Of a stretch of DNA of 64,000 nt, positions 28,246 to 38,669 are shown one piece after another. The notes under the pieces are model-generated. The model was not told where the DNA came from. It ran no database searches and worked only from the letters and a program-made list of their open reading frames with translations. Origin of the DNA: Piscibacillus sp052246295. Lineage in GTDB: Bacteria; Bacillota; Bacilli; Bacillales; Alkalibacillaceae. The DNA lies in the NCBI GenBank assembly GCA_052246295.1, contig JBQQCO010000015.1; one strand, 5' to 3'. The stretch's first letter is position 1. Each line of letters begins with the position of its first letter. The position numbers and the translations under genes are program-made.

Positions 28246-29964
28246 TTACTCTTCTAATGTTGACGTATCACCTTCTGGTAAGCCTAGCTCGCGTGCTTTT
28301 AACAGACGACGCATAATCTTACCACTACGCGTTTTTGGAATGGAATCTGTAACCTCTATTTCACGAGGTGCAGCATGTGCTGCTAGACCTGTTTTAACAA
28401 ACTGACGAATTTCCTCTAGTAATTCATTTGATTTTTCATAGCCTTCATTTAGAGCTATGAAAGCTTTAATGATCTCACCACGTTCTGGGTCAGGTTTACC
28501 AATAACACCTGCTTCAGAAACAGCATCATGTTCAATTAATTTACTCTCAACTTCGAATGGTCCAACACGTTCACCTGATGTGTTAATAACATCATCCAGA
28601 CGACCTTGGAACCAGAAATAACCGTCTTCATCTCGGTAAGCACTGTCACCTGATACGTACCAACCATTTAAGAAGTAGCTTTCATACTTTTCTGGGCGCT
28701 TCCAAATGGCACGCATCATAGAAGGCCAACCTTCTTTAATAGCTAGGTTACCCATACGATTAGGTGGAAGTTCGTTACCTTCATCATCCACGATTGATGC
28801 AACAACACCTGGGATTGGTTTACCCATAGAACCCGGGCGAATATCCATAGTTGGATAGTTACAAATTAACTGAGCTCCAGTTTCTGTCATCCACCATGTA
28901 TCATGAATACGACGGTCAAATGCTTTTAATCCCCAATGAATAACTTCAGGGTTTAAAGGCTCTCCAACACTTAAGATATGACGAACTGATGATAAATCGT
29001 ATTTCTTCGCAACGTCTGCACCAGCACTCATTAATTTACGGAATGCTGTTGGAGCTGAATACCAAACCGTTACTTTATATTGATCTAACGCTTTATACCA
29101 AGCATCAGGTGTGAATCGTCCACCTACAACAACGTTTGTAACACCGTTTAACCACGGTGCAAATACACCATAACTCGTTCCTGTTACCCAACCTGGGTCA
29201 GCTGTACACCAATAAACATCATCTTCTTGTAAATCTAATACCCACTTACCTGTTTGGTAATGTTGAATCATCGCATTGTGTACGTGGTAAACTCCTTTTG
29301 GCTTACCAGTTGAACCTGAAGTATAGTGAATGACCATTCCATCTTCTAGGTCCACCCATTCAATATCAAACTCATCACTCGCTTCTTTCATTTCCACATG
29401 GTAATCAATATAACTATCATCAATATCCTTTGAATTACCGACTAAAACGATTTTCTTTAAGTCTGGAAGTTGATCTTGTGGAACACGGTATAACAAGTCA
29501 GGCGTAGTAATAAGCATGGTTGCTTCACTATCTTCTAAACGATCCTGAACCGCTTGCTCCATAAATGCCTCAAATAAAGGTCCTGCTATAGCACCCACTT
29601 TTAAAATCCCTAAGAAACTAGCATAAAACTCAGGGGACCTAGGCATGAATAAGAAAACTCTGTCCCCTTTTTCAATGCCTTGCTTTTTAAGCACATTTGC
29701 AAATCTATTACTAGTTTTACTTAAATCTTCAAATGTTAATTTCTCTTCACGATCGGGCGCCACATAATGTAGGGCAATTTGATCTTTCTTTTTAGGATCT
29801 TCCGCATGTCGATCGATAGCTTCATAGGCAATGTTAACTTTTCCTGTTTCATTCCAAGAAAAAGCTTTTTTAGCTTCTTCCCAGTCAAAGTTCTTGTAAG
29901 TTTGTTCATAGTTTTCTAAGTTGTGTTTCCCAGTTGATGCTTGTAACTCTTTTACTTCTGCCAT
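28246..29964 (-). CDS. acsA: Acetyl-coenzyme A synthetase
   Basis: The 572-residue AMP-forming enzyme activates acetate to acetyl-CoA, and its length is identical to B. subtilis AcsA. The P-loop-like VIHYTSGSTGKPKGVY, the DTWWMTETG motif and the C-terminal PKTRSGKIMRR are present; the invariant lysine is K549, the residue acetylated and inactivated by AcuA in B. subtilis. The acuABC genes, next to acsA in B. subtilis, are not adjacent here. It is divergent from the dpp operon, and a cre-like site lies in the shared spacer. Confidence 0.95.
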   Translation of the reverse strand: MAEVKELQASTGKHNLENYEQTYKNFDWEEAKKAFSWNETGKVNIAYEAIDRHAEDPKKKDQIALHYVAPDREEKLTFEDLSKTSNRFANVLKKQGIEKGDRVFLFMPRSPEFYASFLGILKVGAIAGPLFEAFMEQAVQDRLEDSEATMLITTPDLLYRVPQDQLPDLKKIVLVGNSKDIDDSYIDYHVEMKEASDEFDIEWVDLEDGMVIHYTSGSTGKPKGVYHVHNAMIQHYQTGKWVLDLQEDDVYWCTADPGWVTGTSYGVFAPWLNGVTNVVVGGRFTPDAWYKALDQYKVTVWYSAPTAFRKLMSAGADVAKKYDLSSVRHILSVGEPLNPEVIHWGLKAFDRRIHDTWWMTETGAQLICNYPTMDIRPGSMGKPIPGVVASIVDDEGNELPPNRMGNLAIKEGWPSMMRAIWKRPEKYESYFLNGWYVSGDSAYRDEDGYFWFQGRLDDVINTSGERVGPFEVESKLIEHDAVSEAGVIGKPDPERGEIIKAFIALNEGYEKSNELLEEIRQFVKTGLAAHAAPREIEVTDSIPKTRSGKIMRRLLKARELGLPEGDTSTLEE

Positions 29965-30075
29965 TCTATCACCTCAACTATTATTTTTTATAACCTTGCT
30001 ATTTATAGAGCAATAGTATAATCAAATCAAAATTTTCTTATTATGTGAAAATTCTGTTACTAACTATTGTATATG

Positions 30076-30089
30076 AGAAAGCGCTTTTT
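30076..30089. promoter_or_regulatory. cre-like CcpA site between acsA and dppA
   Basis: AGAAAGCGCTTTTT matches the catabolite-response consensus TGWAAGCGCTTWCA at 11 of 14 positions with a perfect AAGCGCTT centre. In B. subtilis acsA is CcpA-repressed. It could act on either divergent transcript. Confidence 0.55.
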
Positions 30090-30207
30090 TTAAAGTGAAA
30101 AACTTACCATTAACAAAATCTGAAGAAAATTGATTTTTTTCTAAAAATTTGATAAATTTATATACATTATAATAAATATTTTTACATCAAGGAGGGAGCA
30201 AATACAT

Positions 30208-31032
30208 ATGAAACTATACATGTCTGTAGATATGGAAGGTATAACTGGTTTCCCCGATTATACATTTGTTAATTCTCAATTCCATAATTATGATAGAGCT
30301 CGTCATATTATGACCTTAGAAGCTAATCATGTAATTGAAACCGCTTTTAAGAATGGTTGTGATTACTTTTTAGTAAACGATAGTCATTCAAAAATGAACA
30401 ACCTGTTAGTTGATGAATTATATCAAGAAGCGGAACTGATCACAGGAGGCGTCAAGCGTTATTCGATGGTGGAAGGTTTAGATGAATCTTATGATGGGGC
30501 AATCTTCTTGGGTTATCACGCCCGGGCAGGCCAACCTGGTGTTATGTCGCACTCGATGACGTTTGGTGTCCGTAATTTCTATGTAAATGACACAGCCGTC
30601 GGAGAACTTGGATTAAACGCATATGTAGCAGGGTACCATGGAGTGCCTGTCATTCTTGTTGGTGGAGATGATTGTGCCGCTAAAGAAGCTGAACAGTTAA
30701 TTCCAAACATTGTAACAGCACCTGTTAAGCAATCAATCACAAGACAAGCTGTTAAAACCTTAACACCACAGAAGTCTGGTGAACTATTAAAAGAGAAAAC
30801 AATCGAAGCTATGAATCAAGTAAATGAAATAGAACCTTTAGTCCCTCCTAAACAACCAACATTCAGAATTGAGTTTAATAACTACGGTCAAGCTGAATGG
30901 GCAGCGCTAATGCCCCGAACAGAGGTTGAACCTAATAGTTGTATAGTTAAGTTTGAAGCTAAAGATATCCTAGAAGCTTATCGAGCAATGTTAGTCATGA
31001 CAGAACTTGCGATGAATTCGACTTTTAATTAA
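30208..31032 (+). CDS. dppA: D-aminopeptidase DppA
   Basis: The 274-residue zinc peptidase removes N-terminal D-amino acids, chiefly D-Ala. The signature MSVDMEGITG (5-14) supplies zinc ligands, with further ligands in NDSHSKM, LGYHARAG and the conserved GEL. DppA forms a decameric self-compartmentalised ring. It opens the nine-gene dpp-ykf operon, as in B. subtilis, with AAGGAGGGAG before the ATG. The upstream AT-rich spacer is shared with acsA; CodY and AbrB control is known in B. subtilis but no box was assigned here. Confidence 0.94.
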   Translation: MKLYMSVDMEGITGFPDYTFVNSQFHNYDRARHIMTLEANHVIETAFKNGCDYFLVNDSHSKMNNLLVDELYQEAELITGGVKRYSMVEGLDESYDGAIFLGYHARAGQPGVMSHSMTFGVRNFYVNDTAVGELGLNAYVAGYHGVPVILVGGDDCAAKEAEQLIPNIVTAPVKQSITRQAVKTLTPQKSGELLKEKTIEAMNQVNEIEPLVPPKQPTFRIEFNNYGQAEWAALMPRTEVEPNSCIVKFEAKDILEAYRAMLVMTELAMNSTFN

Positions 31033-31050
31033 TAGAAGGGGGACAGCATT

Positions 31051-31989
31051 TTGTTTCGATACATAATTAAACGTTTTTTAATGGCACTTCTAACCATCTG
31101 GATTATAGCAACACTGACTTTCATTCTAATGATGTCCATACCTGGTTCCCCGTTCAATGATGTTTCTGATAAAACCTCGAACGAAGCTGTACAACGGAAC
31201 TTAGAAGCTCATTTTAACTTGGATCAACCGCCAGTTATTCAATACGTTCATTATTTGAAATCCATTGCGACATTTAACTTTGGTCCTTCAATTAAGAAGC
31301 CGAATGATACCGTTAATGAACTATTGGGTCGAGGTTTTCCTATTTCTTTTGAACTCGGGATTATATCAATTATTGTTGCCTTAATATCCGGTATAGCTTT
31401 AGGTGTACTTGCAGCGTTAAAACATAACAAAATAATAGATTACATGGCCATGACCATAGCTGTATTAGGGATTTCAATTCCAAACTTTGTACTTGCAACT
31501 CTATTAATACAACAACTAGCTGTTAATACTGGTATTTTCCCAGTCGCAACATGGAAATCTCCAGCTCATATGGTCCTTCCAACCATTGCGCTAGCAACTG
31601 GTCCGATGGCTATTATTGCTCGTTTAACACGCTCGAGCATGCTTGAGGTGCTTACTCAAGATTATATAAAAATGGCAAGAGCAAAAGGATTAGCTCCTTA
31701 CAAAGTCATTATTAAACATGCATTAAGAAATGCTTTAATGCCAGTTGTCACCATAATGGGTACTTTATTAGCCGGAGTTCTTACAGGTACTTTTGTAATT
31801 GAGAAAATCTTTGCGATCCCTGGAATGGGGCAATATTTCGTACAAAGTATTAACGAACGTGATTACCCTGTCATAATGGGTACAACTGTATTTTATAGTG
31901 CGTTCTTAATCTTCATGCTATTTTTAGTTGATATTACGTACGGTATTTTAGATCCAAGAATTAAAATACACGATGAGAAAGGGGATTAG
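31051..31989 (+). CDS. dppB: Dipeptide ABC transporter permease DppB
   Basis: The 312-residue, six-TM permease has the N-terminal MFRYIIKRFLMALLTIWIIAT and the EAA loop EVLTQDYIKMARAKGLA that contacts the ATPases DppD/YkfD. It starts with TTG after AAGGGGG. The DppB-type periplasmic-side loop lies between TM1 and TM2, as usual. It lies 18 bp after dppA and 1 bp before dppC. Confidence 0.93.
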   Translation: MFRYIIKRFLMALLTIWIIATLTFILMMSIPGSPFNDVSDKTSNEAVQRNLEAHFNLDQPPVIQYVHYLKSIATFNFGPSIKKPNDTVNELLGRGFPISFELGIISIIVALISGIALGVLAALKHNKIIDYMAMTIAVLGISIPNFVLATLLIQQLAVNTGIFPVATWKSPAHMVLPTIALATGPMAIIARLTRSSMLEVLTQDYIKMARAKGLAPYKVIIKHALRNALMPVVTIMGTLLAGVLTGTFVIEKIFAIPGMGQYFVQSINERDYPVIMGTTVFYSAFLIFMLFLVDITYGILDPRIKIHDEKGD

Positions 31990-31990
31990 A

Positions 31991-32953
31991 ATGGATCAAC
32001 ACGTTAAACAGAAAGAAAATCAACCACTAAATCCGAGTGAAATCCCCGCAGAATGGTTTCAGCCGATTGACCGAACTAACCAGTATCAAGAAGAAGTCGT
32101 TCGTCCATCTTTATCCTATTGGCAAGATGCTTGGCAACGACTAAAAAAGAATAAAATGGCTATGGGTGGGTTAATTTTCTTGTTTATTTTAGGATTCATG
32201 GCAATCTTTGGTCCTTATATGACGCCATTTACGGTTAATGGTCAAAATCTTGCCAATCAAAACCAAGCCCCGTCTCTTACTCATTGGTTTGGAACAGATG
32301 ATTTAGGTAGAGATGTCTTTACTAGGACATGGTATGGAGCTAGAATTTCACTGTTTGTAGGTCTAGTTGCTGCAATTATTGACTTCTTCATTGGAGTTAT
32401 TTATGGCGGTGTCTCAGGCTATAAGGGCGGACGTACCGATAACATCATGATGCGTATTGTAGAAATCTTATACGGTCTTCCTTATTTATTAGTTGTTATT
32501 CTATTACTAGTTGTGATGGGCCCAAGTTTATTTACGATTATTTTGGCTCTATCCATTACAGGTTGGGTAGGAATGGCAAGGATTGTACGTGGACAAGTAT
32601 TACAGCTTAAAACATTGGAGTTCGTTCATGCTTCAAAATCCTTCGGGGCAAAAACAAGCAGAATTATTCGAAAGAATTTACTACCTAATACCATGGGGCC
32701 AATTATCGTTCAAATGACGTTAACCGTTCCAACTGCGATTTTCGCAGAAGCATTTTTAAGTTTCCTAGGACTAGGAATCTCCAGTCCTTATGCCAGTTGG
32801 GGCGTGATGGCAAATGACTCACTCACAACAATCATATCTGGACATTGGTGGCGTTTATTCTTCCCAGCGTTTTTCATATCAGCAACTATGTTTGCTTTTA
32901 ACGTATTAGGCGATGGTCTCCAAGATGCTCTTGATCCAAAATTGAGGAGGTGA
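31991..32953 (+). CDS. dppC: Dipeptide ABC transporter permease DppC
   Basis: The 320-residue partner permease has a long hydrophilic N-terminus (about 1-55), one TM, the DppC motif HWFGTDDLGRDVFTRTWYGAR and then five TMs with the EAA loop around KTLEFVHASKSFGAK. The ATG at 31991 follows GAAAGGGG; an earlier in-frame ATG lies within the end of dppB and lacks a ribosome site. It is translationally close to both neighbours. Confidence 0.93.
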   Translation: MDQHVKQKENQPLNPSEIPAEWFQPIDRTNQYQEEVVRPSLSYWQDAWQRLKKNKMAMGGLIFLFILGFMAIFGPYMTPFTVNGQNLANQNQAPSLTHWFGTDDLGRDVFTRTWYGARISLFVGLVAAIIDFFIGVIYGGVSGYKGGRTDNIMMRIVEILYGLPYLLVVILLLVVMGPSLFTIILALSITGWVGMARIVRGQVLQLKTLEFVHASKSFGAKTSRIIRKNLLPNTMGPIIVQMTLTVPTAIFAEAFLSFLGLGISSPYASWGVMANDSLTTIISGHWWRLFFPAFFISATMFAFNVLGDGLQDALDPKLRR

Positions 32954-32958
32954 CACCG

Positions 32959-33975
32959 ATGAATAAAATACTTGAAGTAGATGACCTTCATGTTTCGTTT
33001 TCTACATACGGTGGCGAAGTAAAAGCTGTACGGGGTGTTTCTTTTGACTTATACCAAGGTGAAACACTTGCCATTGTAGGCGAGTCGGGTTGTGGGAAAA
33101 GTGTTACAGCTAACAGTATTATGCAGTTAATTCCTAAACCCGCAGGTAAAATTCATAACGGTAAAATTATATTTAAGGATCAAGATATTACTTATTATAC
33201 GGAACGACAAATGAAAAACCTACGTGGTGTTGACATATCCATGATCTTTCAAGACCCAATGACAGCATTAAACCCTACATTAACCATTGGAGATCAGTTA
33301 ACTGAAGGTGTTATGCAACATGAGAAAATTTCTAGAAGCGAAGCAAAAGAAAAAGCCATTGACATGTTAAACCTAGTAGGGATTCCGAATCCTCAAGAGA
33401 GACTCAAACAGTACCCCCACCAATTTAGTGGTGGAATGAGGCAACGTATTGTCATTGCGATTGCTCTCATATGTGAACCTGATTTACTTATTGCTGATGA
33501 ACCAACAACTGCACTAGATGTAACCATTCAGGCTCAAATTCTAGAGCTTTTTGAAAAAATACAAAAAAATACGAATGTCGCGATTATTTTAATTACACAT
33601 GATTTTGGTGTCGTTGCAAAAGTTGCCGACCGTATTGCAGTTATGTATGCAGGGAAAATCATTGAAACGGGACTCAAGAAAGAAATTTTCTATAACCCTA
33701 AACACCCTTATACGAAAGGGTTGTTACATTCAATTCCTAGATTAGATCAAAAAGACGAAAAATTAATTCCTATTGATGGAACACCACCTGATTTATTTTC
33801 ACCACCAGTAGGGTGTCCATTTACTGCAAGATGTCCACATGCCATGGTCGCATGCGAGAAGGTATACCCTTTCCGTCATGAAGAAAGCAACTCACATTAC
33901 GTCGAATGCTGGCTTTATGATGAGAGAGTCCAAAATATTAAAGTAAACATAAAATCAAAGGAGGAGTACAAATGA
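32959..33975 (+). CDS. dppD: Dipeptide ABC transporter ATPase DppD
   Basis: The 338-residue ATPase has Walker [11 protein letters not shown], the ABC signature [11 protein letters not shown], Walker [13 protein letters not shown] and the C-terminal oligopeptide/dipeptide domain with a four-cysteine cluster ([17 protein letters not shown]...C) that can hold iron-sulfur. The ATG is 6 nt after GAGGAGGTG; a GTG three codons earlier is within that site. It overlaps dppE by 4 bp. Confidence 0.94.
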   Translation: MNKILEVDDLHVSFSTYGGEVKAVRGVSFDLYQGETLAIVGESGCGKSVTANSIMQLIPKPAGKIHNGKIIFKDQDITYYTERQMKNLRGVDISMIFQDPMTALNPTLTIGDQLTEGVMQHEKISRSEAKEKAIDMLNLVGIPNPQERLKQYPHQFSGGMRQRIVIAIALICEPDLLIADEPTTALDVTIQAQILELFEKIQKNTNVAIILITHDFGVVAKVADRIAVMYAGKIIETGLKKEIFYNPKHPYTKGLLHSIPRLDQKDEKLIPIDGTPPDLFSPPVGCPFTARCPHAMVACEKVYPFRHEESNSHYVECWLYDERVQNIKVNIKSKEEYK

Positions 33976-35633
33976 ATAGAAAATGGCTATTAGCTATATT
34001 AGCTATTCTACTAGCGACGGTACTTGTTGCTTGTTCAACAACAGGTGACGGTGAAGATGAAGAGAACAATAATGAGGAGAATAACTCAGAAGAAAACGAA
34101 AGTGCAAACGAGGGAGATTCAGACGAGAAGAAGGTTCTATATTTAAACAACGCTTCTGAACCAACTTCTTTTGACCCACCAGTTGGGTTTAACGCCGTAT
34201 CTTGGAATTCTTTAAATAACTTACTAGAAGGATTAACAAGATTAGATCAATCTCACCAACCCCAGGCAGCAATAGCAGAAGATTGGGACATATCGGATGA
34301 TGGTTTAGAGTATACATTTTACTTAAGAGAAGATGCGAATTGGTCGAATGGTGATCCGGTTACAGCAGATGACTTTGTATATGCATGGAGACATTTATTA
34401 GACCCTGAAACAGCTTCTTCAGCTGCCTTTTTAGGTTATTTTATTGAAAATGGTGAAGCATACAACTCTGGTGAAGCATCTGCTGAAGATGTAGGAGTTG
34501 AAGCAGTCGATGAGAAAACGTTTAAAGTAACATTAGAATCACCTACTGGTTTCTTCTTAGATCTAGTAGCTAACCCTGCTTTCTTCCCTGTTAACCATCA
34601 AGTGGCAGAGGAAAATCCAGATTGGCACGCTGAAGCTGACACATTCGTGGCTAATGGTCCATTTAAGTTAAAATCATGGACTCATGACCAAGAATTTGTT
34701 TTTGAAAAAAACCCAGAATATTGGGATGCGGATACTGTTAAATTAGATGAAGTTCACTGGGCAATGGTTAATGACACAAATACAGAGTATCAAATGTATG
34801 AAAGTGGCGAGCTAGATTCATCAGGTATTCCTTCTGACTTAGCTGAAGAGCTATTAGAAAGTGATGAAGTTACTTATGAGGAACAAGCTGGTGCACATTT
34901 TTATCGTTTCAACGTAACAGAAGAGCCATTCCATAATAAGAAGATTAGAAAAGCATTTGCTTTAGCTGTTAACCAACAAGAAATTGTTGATTATATTACG
35001 AAGAACTTAGAGAAACCTGCTTATGGATTTGTATCTTACGGTTTCACAGACCCTAACGGTGAAGACTTCCGTGAAGCAAACGGTGACTTAATTCAAACAA
35101 ACACAGAAGAAGCAAAACAACTTCTTGAAGAAGGTATGGAAGAAGAAGGTTACGATGAATTACCTGAAGTTACATTATCTTATAACACTAGTGACACAAA
35201 CAAATCAATCGCTGAATATTTACAAGAAACCTATAACGAAGTTTTAGGTATAGAAGTACAATTAGAAAACACTGAGTGGAATGTGTTCTTACAAGACCAA
35301 AAAGATTTAAAACACCAATTCTCTCGTAGCTCATTCTTAGCAGACTACGCTGATCCAGTTAACTTCTTAGAGAGCTTTGTATCAGATTCATCTATGAACC
35401 GTACTGGTTGGGAGAACGATGAGTACGACCAACTAATCGCTAACGCTAAAAGTGAAACAGATGAAGAGCAACGTTTCGAATACTTATATGAAGCAGAGCA
35501 ACTTCTATTTGAAGAGATGCCGATTTTCCCTCTTCATTTTTATAACCAAGTACACTTACAAAATCCAGACGTCAGCAACCTTGTACGTCACCCAGTTGGT
35601 TATCTAGAACTAAAATGGGCAGATAAAAACTAA
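33972..35633 (+). CDS. dppE: Peptide-binding lipoprotein DppE
   Basis: The 553-residue extracellular solute receptor (SBP family 5) has a lipoprotein signal with lipobox LVAC (Cys21) and then a strongly acidic linker (D/E/N rich, 24-52), as often seen in salt-adapted organisms. The ligand-binding body includes AEDWDISDDGLEYTFYLRED and NGPFKLKSW. In B. subtilis DppE binds dipeptides and wall-derived murein tripeptide. It is followed by an intercistronic hairpin before ykfA. Confidence 0.93.
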   Translation: MNRKWLLAILAILLATVLVACSTTGDGEDEENNNEENNSEENESANEGDSDEKKVLYLNNASEPTSFDPPVGFNAVSWNSLNNLLEGLTRLDQSHQPQAAIAEDWDISDDGLEYTFYLREDANWSNGDPVTADDFVYAWRHLLDPETASSAAFLGYFIENGEAYNSGEASAEDVGVEAVDEKTFKVTLESPTGFFLDLVANPAFFPVNHQVAEENPDWHAEADTFVANGPFKLKSWTHDQEFVFEKNPEYWDADTVKLDEVHWAMVNDTNTEYQMYESGELDSSGIPSDLAEELLESDEVTYEEQAGAHFYRFNVTEEPFHNKKIRKAFALAVNQQEIVDYITKNLEKPAYGFVSYGFTDPNGEDFREANGDLIQTNTEEAKQLLEEGMEEEGYDELPEVTLSYNTSDTNKSIAEYLQETYNEVLGIEVQLENTEWNVFLQDQKDLKHQFSRSSFLADYADPVNFLESFVSDSSMNRTGWENDEYDQLIANAKSETDEEQRFEYLYEAEQLLFEEMPIFPLHFYNQVHLQNPDVSNLVRHPVGYLELKWADKN

Positions 35634-35642
35634 GTAATCATT

Positions 35643-35675
35643 GGATAAGGGCATACATTGTTATGCCCTTTATCC
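35643..35675 (+). promoter_or_regulatory. Intercistronic hairpin between dppE and ykfA
   Basis: GGATAAGGGCATA and TATGCCCTTTATCC form a 13-bp stem with a short loop but no U-tract, so it is more likely an mRNA-stabilising or partial-attenuation structure that keeps the binding protein more abundant than the enzymes. Confidence 0.6.
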
Positions 35676-35697
35676 TAACTTTAAAGGAGTCTAATTT

Positions 35698-36630
35698 ATG
35701 ATTCTACCTAAGTCTTTACAACCAGGAGATACAATTGGGGTCATTGCACCTGCAAGCCCTCCTAACATTACTAATTTAAAGAAGGCCATCCCCTATTTTG
35801 AAAACCTTGGCTTAAAGGTCAAACTAGGTAAATATGTTGAAGAAGTCCACGGCTACTTAGCAGGCACGGATGAACAACGATTAGAGGATTTACACAACAT
35901 GTTCCAAGACGATGAAGTCGATGGAATCATTTGTGCAGGTGGTGGTTATGGTACAGGGAGAATTGCCTCGTCAATTGACTATGAACTCATTAAAGCAAAG
36001 CCTAAGATTTTCTGGGGTTATAGTGATATTACATACTTACATACAGCTATTAGGCAACGAACTGGTCTCGTCACCTTTCATGGACCTATGTTAGCTTCTG
36101 ATATTGGCAAAGAAGATTTTCATGATCTCTCGAAGCAATCATTTAACCAATTATTTAAATCAAAAACAATCGTTTACGACAAAACATATTCTAACTTATC
36201 TACCATATCTGAAGGTGAAGCAGAAGGTAATATAGTAGGTGGAAATTTATCGTTAATCGTTAACTCTCTTGGTGGTCCATATGAAATTAATACAAAGGAT
36301 CAATTATTATTCATTGAAGATGTCGATGAACCGCCTTATCGAATCGATTCATTTTTATCCCAATTAAAACACGCAAAAAAATTAGACGATGCAGCGGGTA
36401 TTATCGTTGGGGATTTTAATAATGCAAAACCGAAAAAAGACCGTCCTTCGTTAACATTAGAAGAAGTGCTTGATGATTATTTTAAACCTCTTAACATACC
36501 GGTTTTGAGTGGATTTAAAATTGGACATTGTCAACCACACTTCGCCATACCTTTAGGAACAAAAGCATATCTATCAACCAAGACAAAAACATTAACAATT
36601 GAACCTGGTGTCATAGGAGGATCATCTTGA
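35698..36630 (+). CDS. ykfA: Murein peptide LD-carboxypeptidase family protein YkfA
   Basis: The 310-residue serine peptidase of family S66 (LdcA) has IICAGGGYGTGRI, the FWGYSDITYLH nucleophile Ser region and the C-terminal GHCQPHFAIPLG with catalytic His; the family triad Ser-Glu-His appears complete. LD-carboxypeptidases release the terminal D-Ala from wall tetrapeptides. Here it sits between the peptide importer and the epimerase, so it should process imported wall peptides. It overlaps ykfB by 3 bp. Confidence 0.9.
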   Translation: MILPKSLQPGDTIGVIAPASPPNITNLKKAIPYFENLGLKVKLGKYVEEVHGYLAGTDEQRLEDLHNMFQDDEVDGIICAGGGYGTGRIASSIDYELIKAKPKIFWGYSDITYLHTAIRQRTGLVTFHGPMLASDIGKEDFHDLSKQSFNQLFKSKTIVYDKTYSNLSTISEGEAEGNIVGGNLSLIVNSLGGPYEINTKDQLLFIEDVDEPPYRIDSFLSQLKHAKKLDDAAGIIVGDFNNAKPKKDRPSLTLEEVLDDYFKPLNIPVLSGFKIGHCQPHFAIPLGTKAYLSTKTKTLTIEPGVIGGSS

Positions 36631-37718
36631 ATATTAAACAACTCGAAACCTATCAAGTGAAAATTCCACTAAAAAAACCTTTCAAAACTGCGCTGAGAAC
36701 CGTAACAGAAGCAGAAACTATTTACGTAAAAATCACTTTAGAAGATGGTACAGTAGGATTTGGAGAAGCCCCTCCAACCTTAGTAATCACTGGTGATAGC
36801 CTTAATAGTATTAAATACTGTATCGAAGAAGTCTTTAAACCAATCGTAATCGGGAAATCTATTAAGAATATACACCGATTACTAGAAAGCATTCATCGTT
36901 CTATTGTTAGAAATACAAGTGCGAAAGCAGCTATCGATATGGCATTATTTGACTGTTTATCAAGGGTCGCTAACCTTCCTTTATATCAACTTTTAGGTGG
37001 ATACAGAAGTGAAATTGAAACGGATTATACTGTTAGTGTTAATGATCCTATTGAAATGGCTAACGATGCACAAGACTACATCGACCAAGGCTTTTCAATC
37101 TTAAAAGTTAAAGTAGGTAAAGATGAGATTGAACATGACATCCAACGAATTCAGGCAATACGCGAACAAATAGGGCCGAATACGACAATTAGACTAGACG
37201 CTAACCAAGGATGGTCAGTGAAAGAAGCTATCTATGCCATTCAGAAGATGGAACAACTAGACTTAAATATTGAGTTAGTTGAGCAACCTGTTAAAGCTGA
37301 GGATATTAGTGGTTTAAAAGAAGTCACAAGCCAAACTAATACACTTATTATGGCAGATGAAAGTGTCTTTTCACCTGATGATGCAAGAAAAGTACTTGAA
37401 ACCCGAAGTGCAGATTTAATTAACATTAAACTAATGAAATCAGGCGGTATTTATAAAGCTTTAAAAATTAACCATATGGCTGAAACATTTGGAATCCCTT
37501 GTATGGTCGGGAGTATGATTGAAACAAAACTTGGCATCACAGCCGCCGCCCACTTTGCAGCAAGTCAACCAAATATCACTCGATACGATTTTGATGCACC
37601 ATTAATGCTAAATGATGAAGCTGTTTTTGGTGGAGTAAAGTATTCAAAGAATGTTATGACACTTCCAAATGTACCTGGGTTAGGTATTACAGAAATAAAC
37701 AAACACTACATTCTCTAA
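36627..37718 (+). CDS. ykfB: L-Ala-D/L-Glu epimerase YkfB
   Basis: The 363-residue enolase-superfamily enzyme interconverts L-Ala-D-Glu and L-Ala-L-Glu. ILKVKVGKDEIEHDI carries the KxK catalytic lysines, DANQGW, VEQPV and ADESVF the metal ligands, and INIKLMKSGG the second base lysine. It starts with TTG, 6 nt after AGGAGG, overlapping the ykfA stop. After YkfA/YkfC cleavage it turns D-Glu peptides into ordinary dipeptides. Confidence 0.94.
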   Translation: MNIKQLETYQVKIPLKKPFKTALRTVTEAETIYVKITLEDGTVGFGEAPPTLVITGDSLNSIKYCIEEVFKPIVIGKSIKNIHRLLESIHRSIVRNTSAKAAIDMALFDCLSRVANLPLYQLLGGYRSEIETDYTVSVNDPIEMANDAQDYIDQGFSILKVKVGKDEIEHDIQRIQAIREQIGPNTTIRLDANQGWSVKEAIYAIQKMEQLDLNIELVEQPVKAEDISGLKEVTSQTNTLIMADESVFSPDDARKVLETRSADLINIKLMKSGGIYKALKINHMAETFGIPCMVGSMIETKLGITAAAHFAASQPNITRYDFDAPLMLNDEAVFGGVKYSKNVMTLPNVPGLGITEINKHYIL

Positions 37719-37736
37719 CCGAAAGGATTATGTGAT

Positions 37737-38669
37737 ATGAGTCAACAACCAAATATCTGGGTTTGTAATGTTGCCGTTGCAACTATCTGGACGAAACCAG
37801 ATTCACCAAGAGACATTGATCAAGATGGACTATCTCAACCAGTCCTTTTATATAACTGGTACGATCAATTAACAAAAGAACAAAGGTCAGACTTATGCTA
37901 TCAAAACCTCGTACAATCTCAATTATTATTTGGTGAAGAGGTAATTATTGACCAGATTAATGGACAGTGGGCAAAAATTATCGCTGTTCATCAACCATCA
38001 AAAAAAGACGAGCGTGGTTATCCAGGCTGGGTACCATTACCTCAATTAAAGTTAGTTAGCCAAGAGGAATGGTATAAACCATCCATTGCGTTAGTAACCT
38101 CAAAACAAACGATTTTATATGATTCAGATAAGTTACCACTGAAAGAGTTAAGTTATGCTACTTATTTACCTGTAATCGAACAACAAGATAAATGGATAAA
38201 AGTAAGAACACCTGAAGAAGATGGTTGGTTTAAGGCGAAAGACGTGACAATTTACAATTCAATTAAAGATGTGCCAAAACGTGGTGGAGAATCCATCGTT
38301 AAATGCGCTGAACAATTTTTAGAGCTTCCATACTTCTGGGGGGGCATGAGTGCCTTCGGATACGACTGTTCTGGATTCGCTTACAACATGCACAAAATGA
38401 ATGGTTACGAAATTCCACGTGATGCTTCAGACCAGGCAGTAAGAGGAAAACAAGTACCTTATAAGGATTTAAAAATTGGCGATCTTCTATTTTTTGCGGA
38501 CCAAGATGGAAAAGGGAGAGTTAATCATGTTGGAATCTATTATGGTGATGGCCAAATGATTCACTCATCTATATCAAGTCCAGGTATAGAAATACGTACT
38601 TTAGAAGGATCAAAATATGAAAAAACACTATGCGAAGCAAGAAGGTACTATCAGGAGGAGTCCTCATGA
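37737..38669 (+). CDS. ykfC: Gamma-D-glutamyl-L-diamino acid endopeptidase YkfC (NlpC/P60)
   Basis: The 310-residue enzyme has two SH3b-like domains (about 5-110 and 115-175) and a C-terminal NlpC/P60 cysteine peptidase with [12 protein letters not shown] (catalytic Cys), [11 protein letters not shown] (His) and a following His in MIHSS. YkfC cleaves L-Ala-gamma-D-Glu-DAP to release DAP. It has no signal peptide, consistent with action on imported murein peptides in the cytoplasm. The stop overlaps the ykfD start as ATGA. Confidence 0.92.
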   Translation: MSQQPNIWVCNVAVATIWTKPDSPRDIDQDGLSQPVLLYNWYDQLTKEQRSDLCYQNLVQSQLLFGEEVIIDQINGQWAKIIAVHQPSKKDERGYPGWVPLPQLKLVSQEEWYKPSIALVTSKQTILYDSDKLPLKELSYATYLPVIEQQDKWIKVRTPEEDGWFKAKDVTIYNSIKDVPKRGGESIVKCAEQFLELPYFWGGMSAFGYDCSGFAYNMHKMNGYEIPRDASDQAVRGKQVPYKDLKIGDLLFFADQDGKGRVNHVGIYYGDGQMIHSSISSPGIEIRTLEGSKYEKTLCEARRYYQEESS

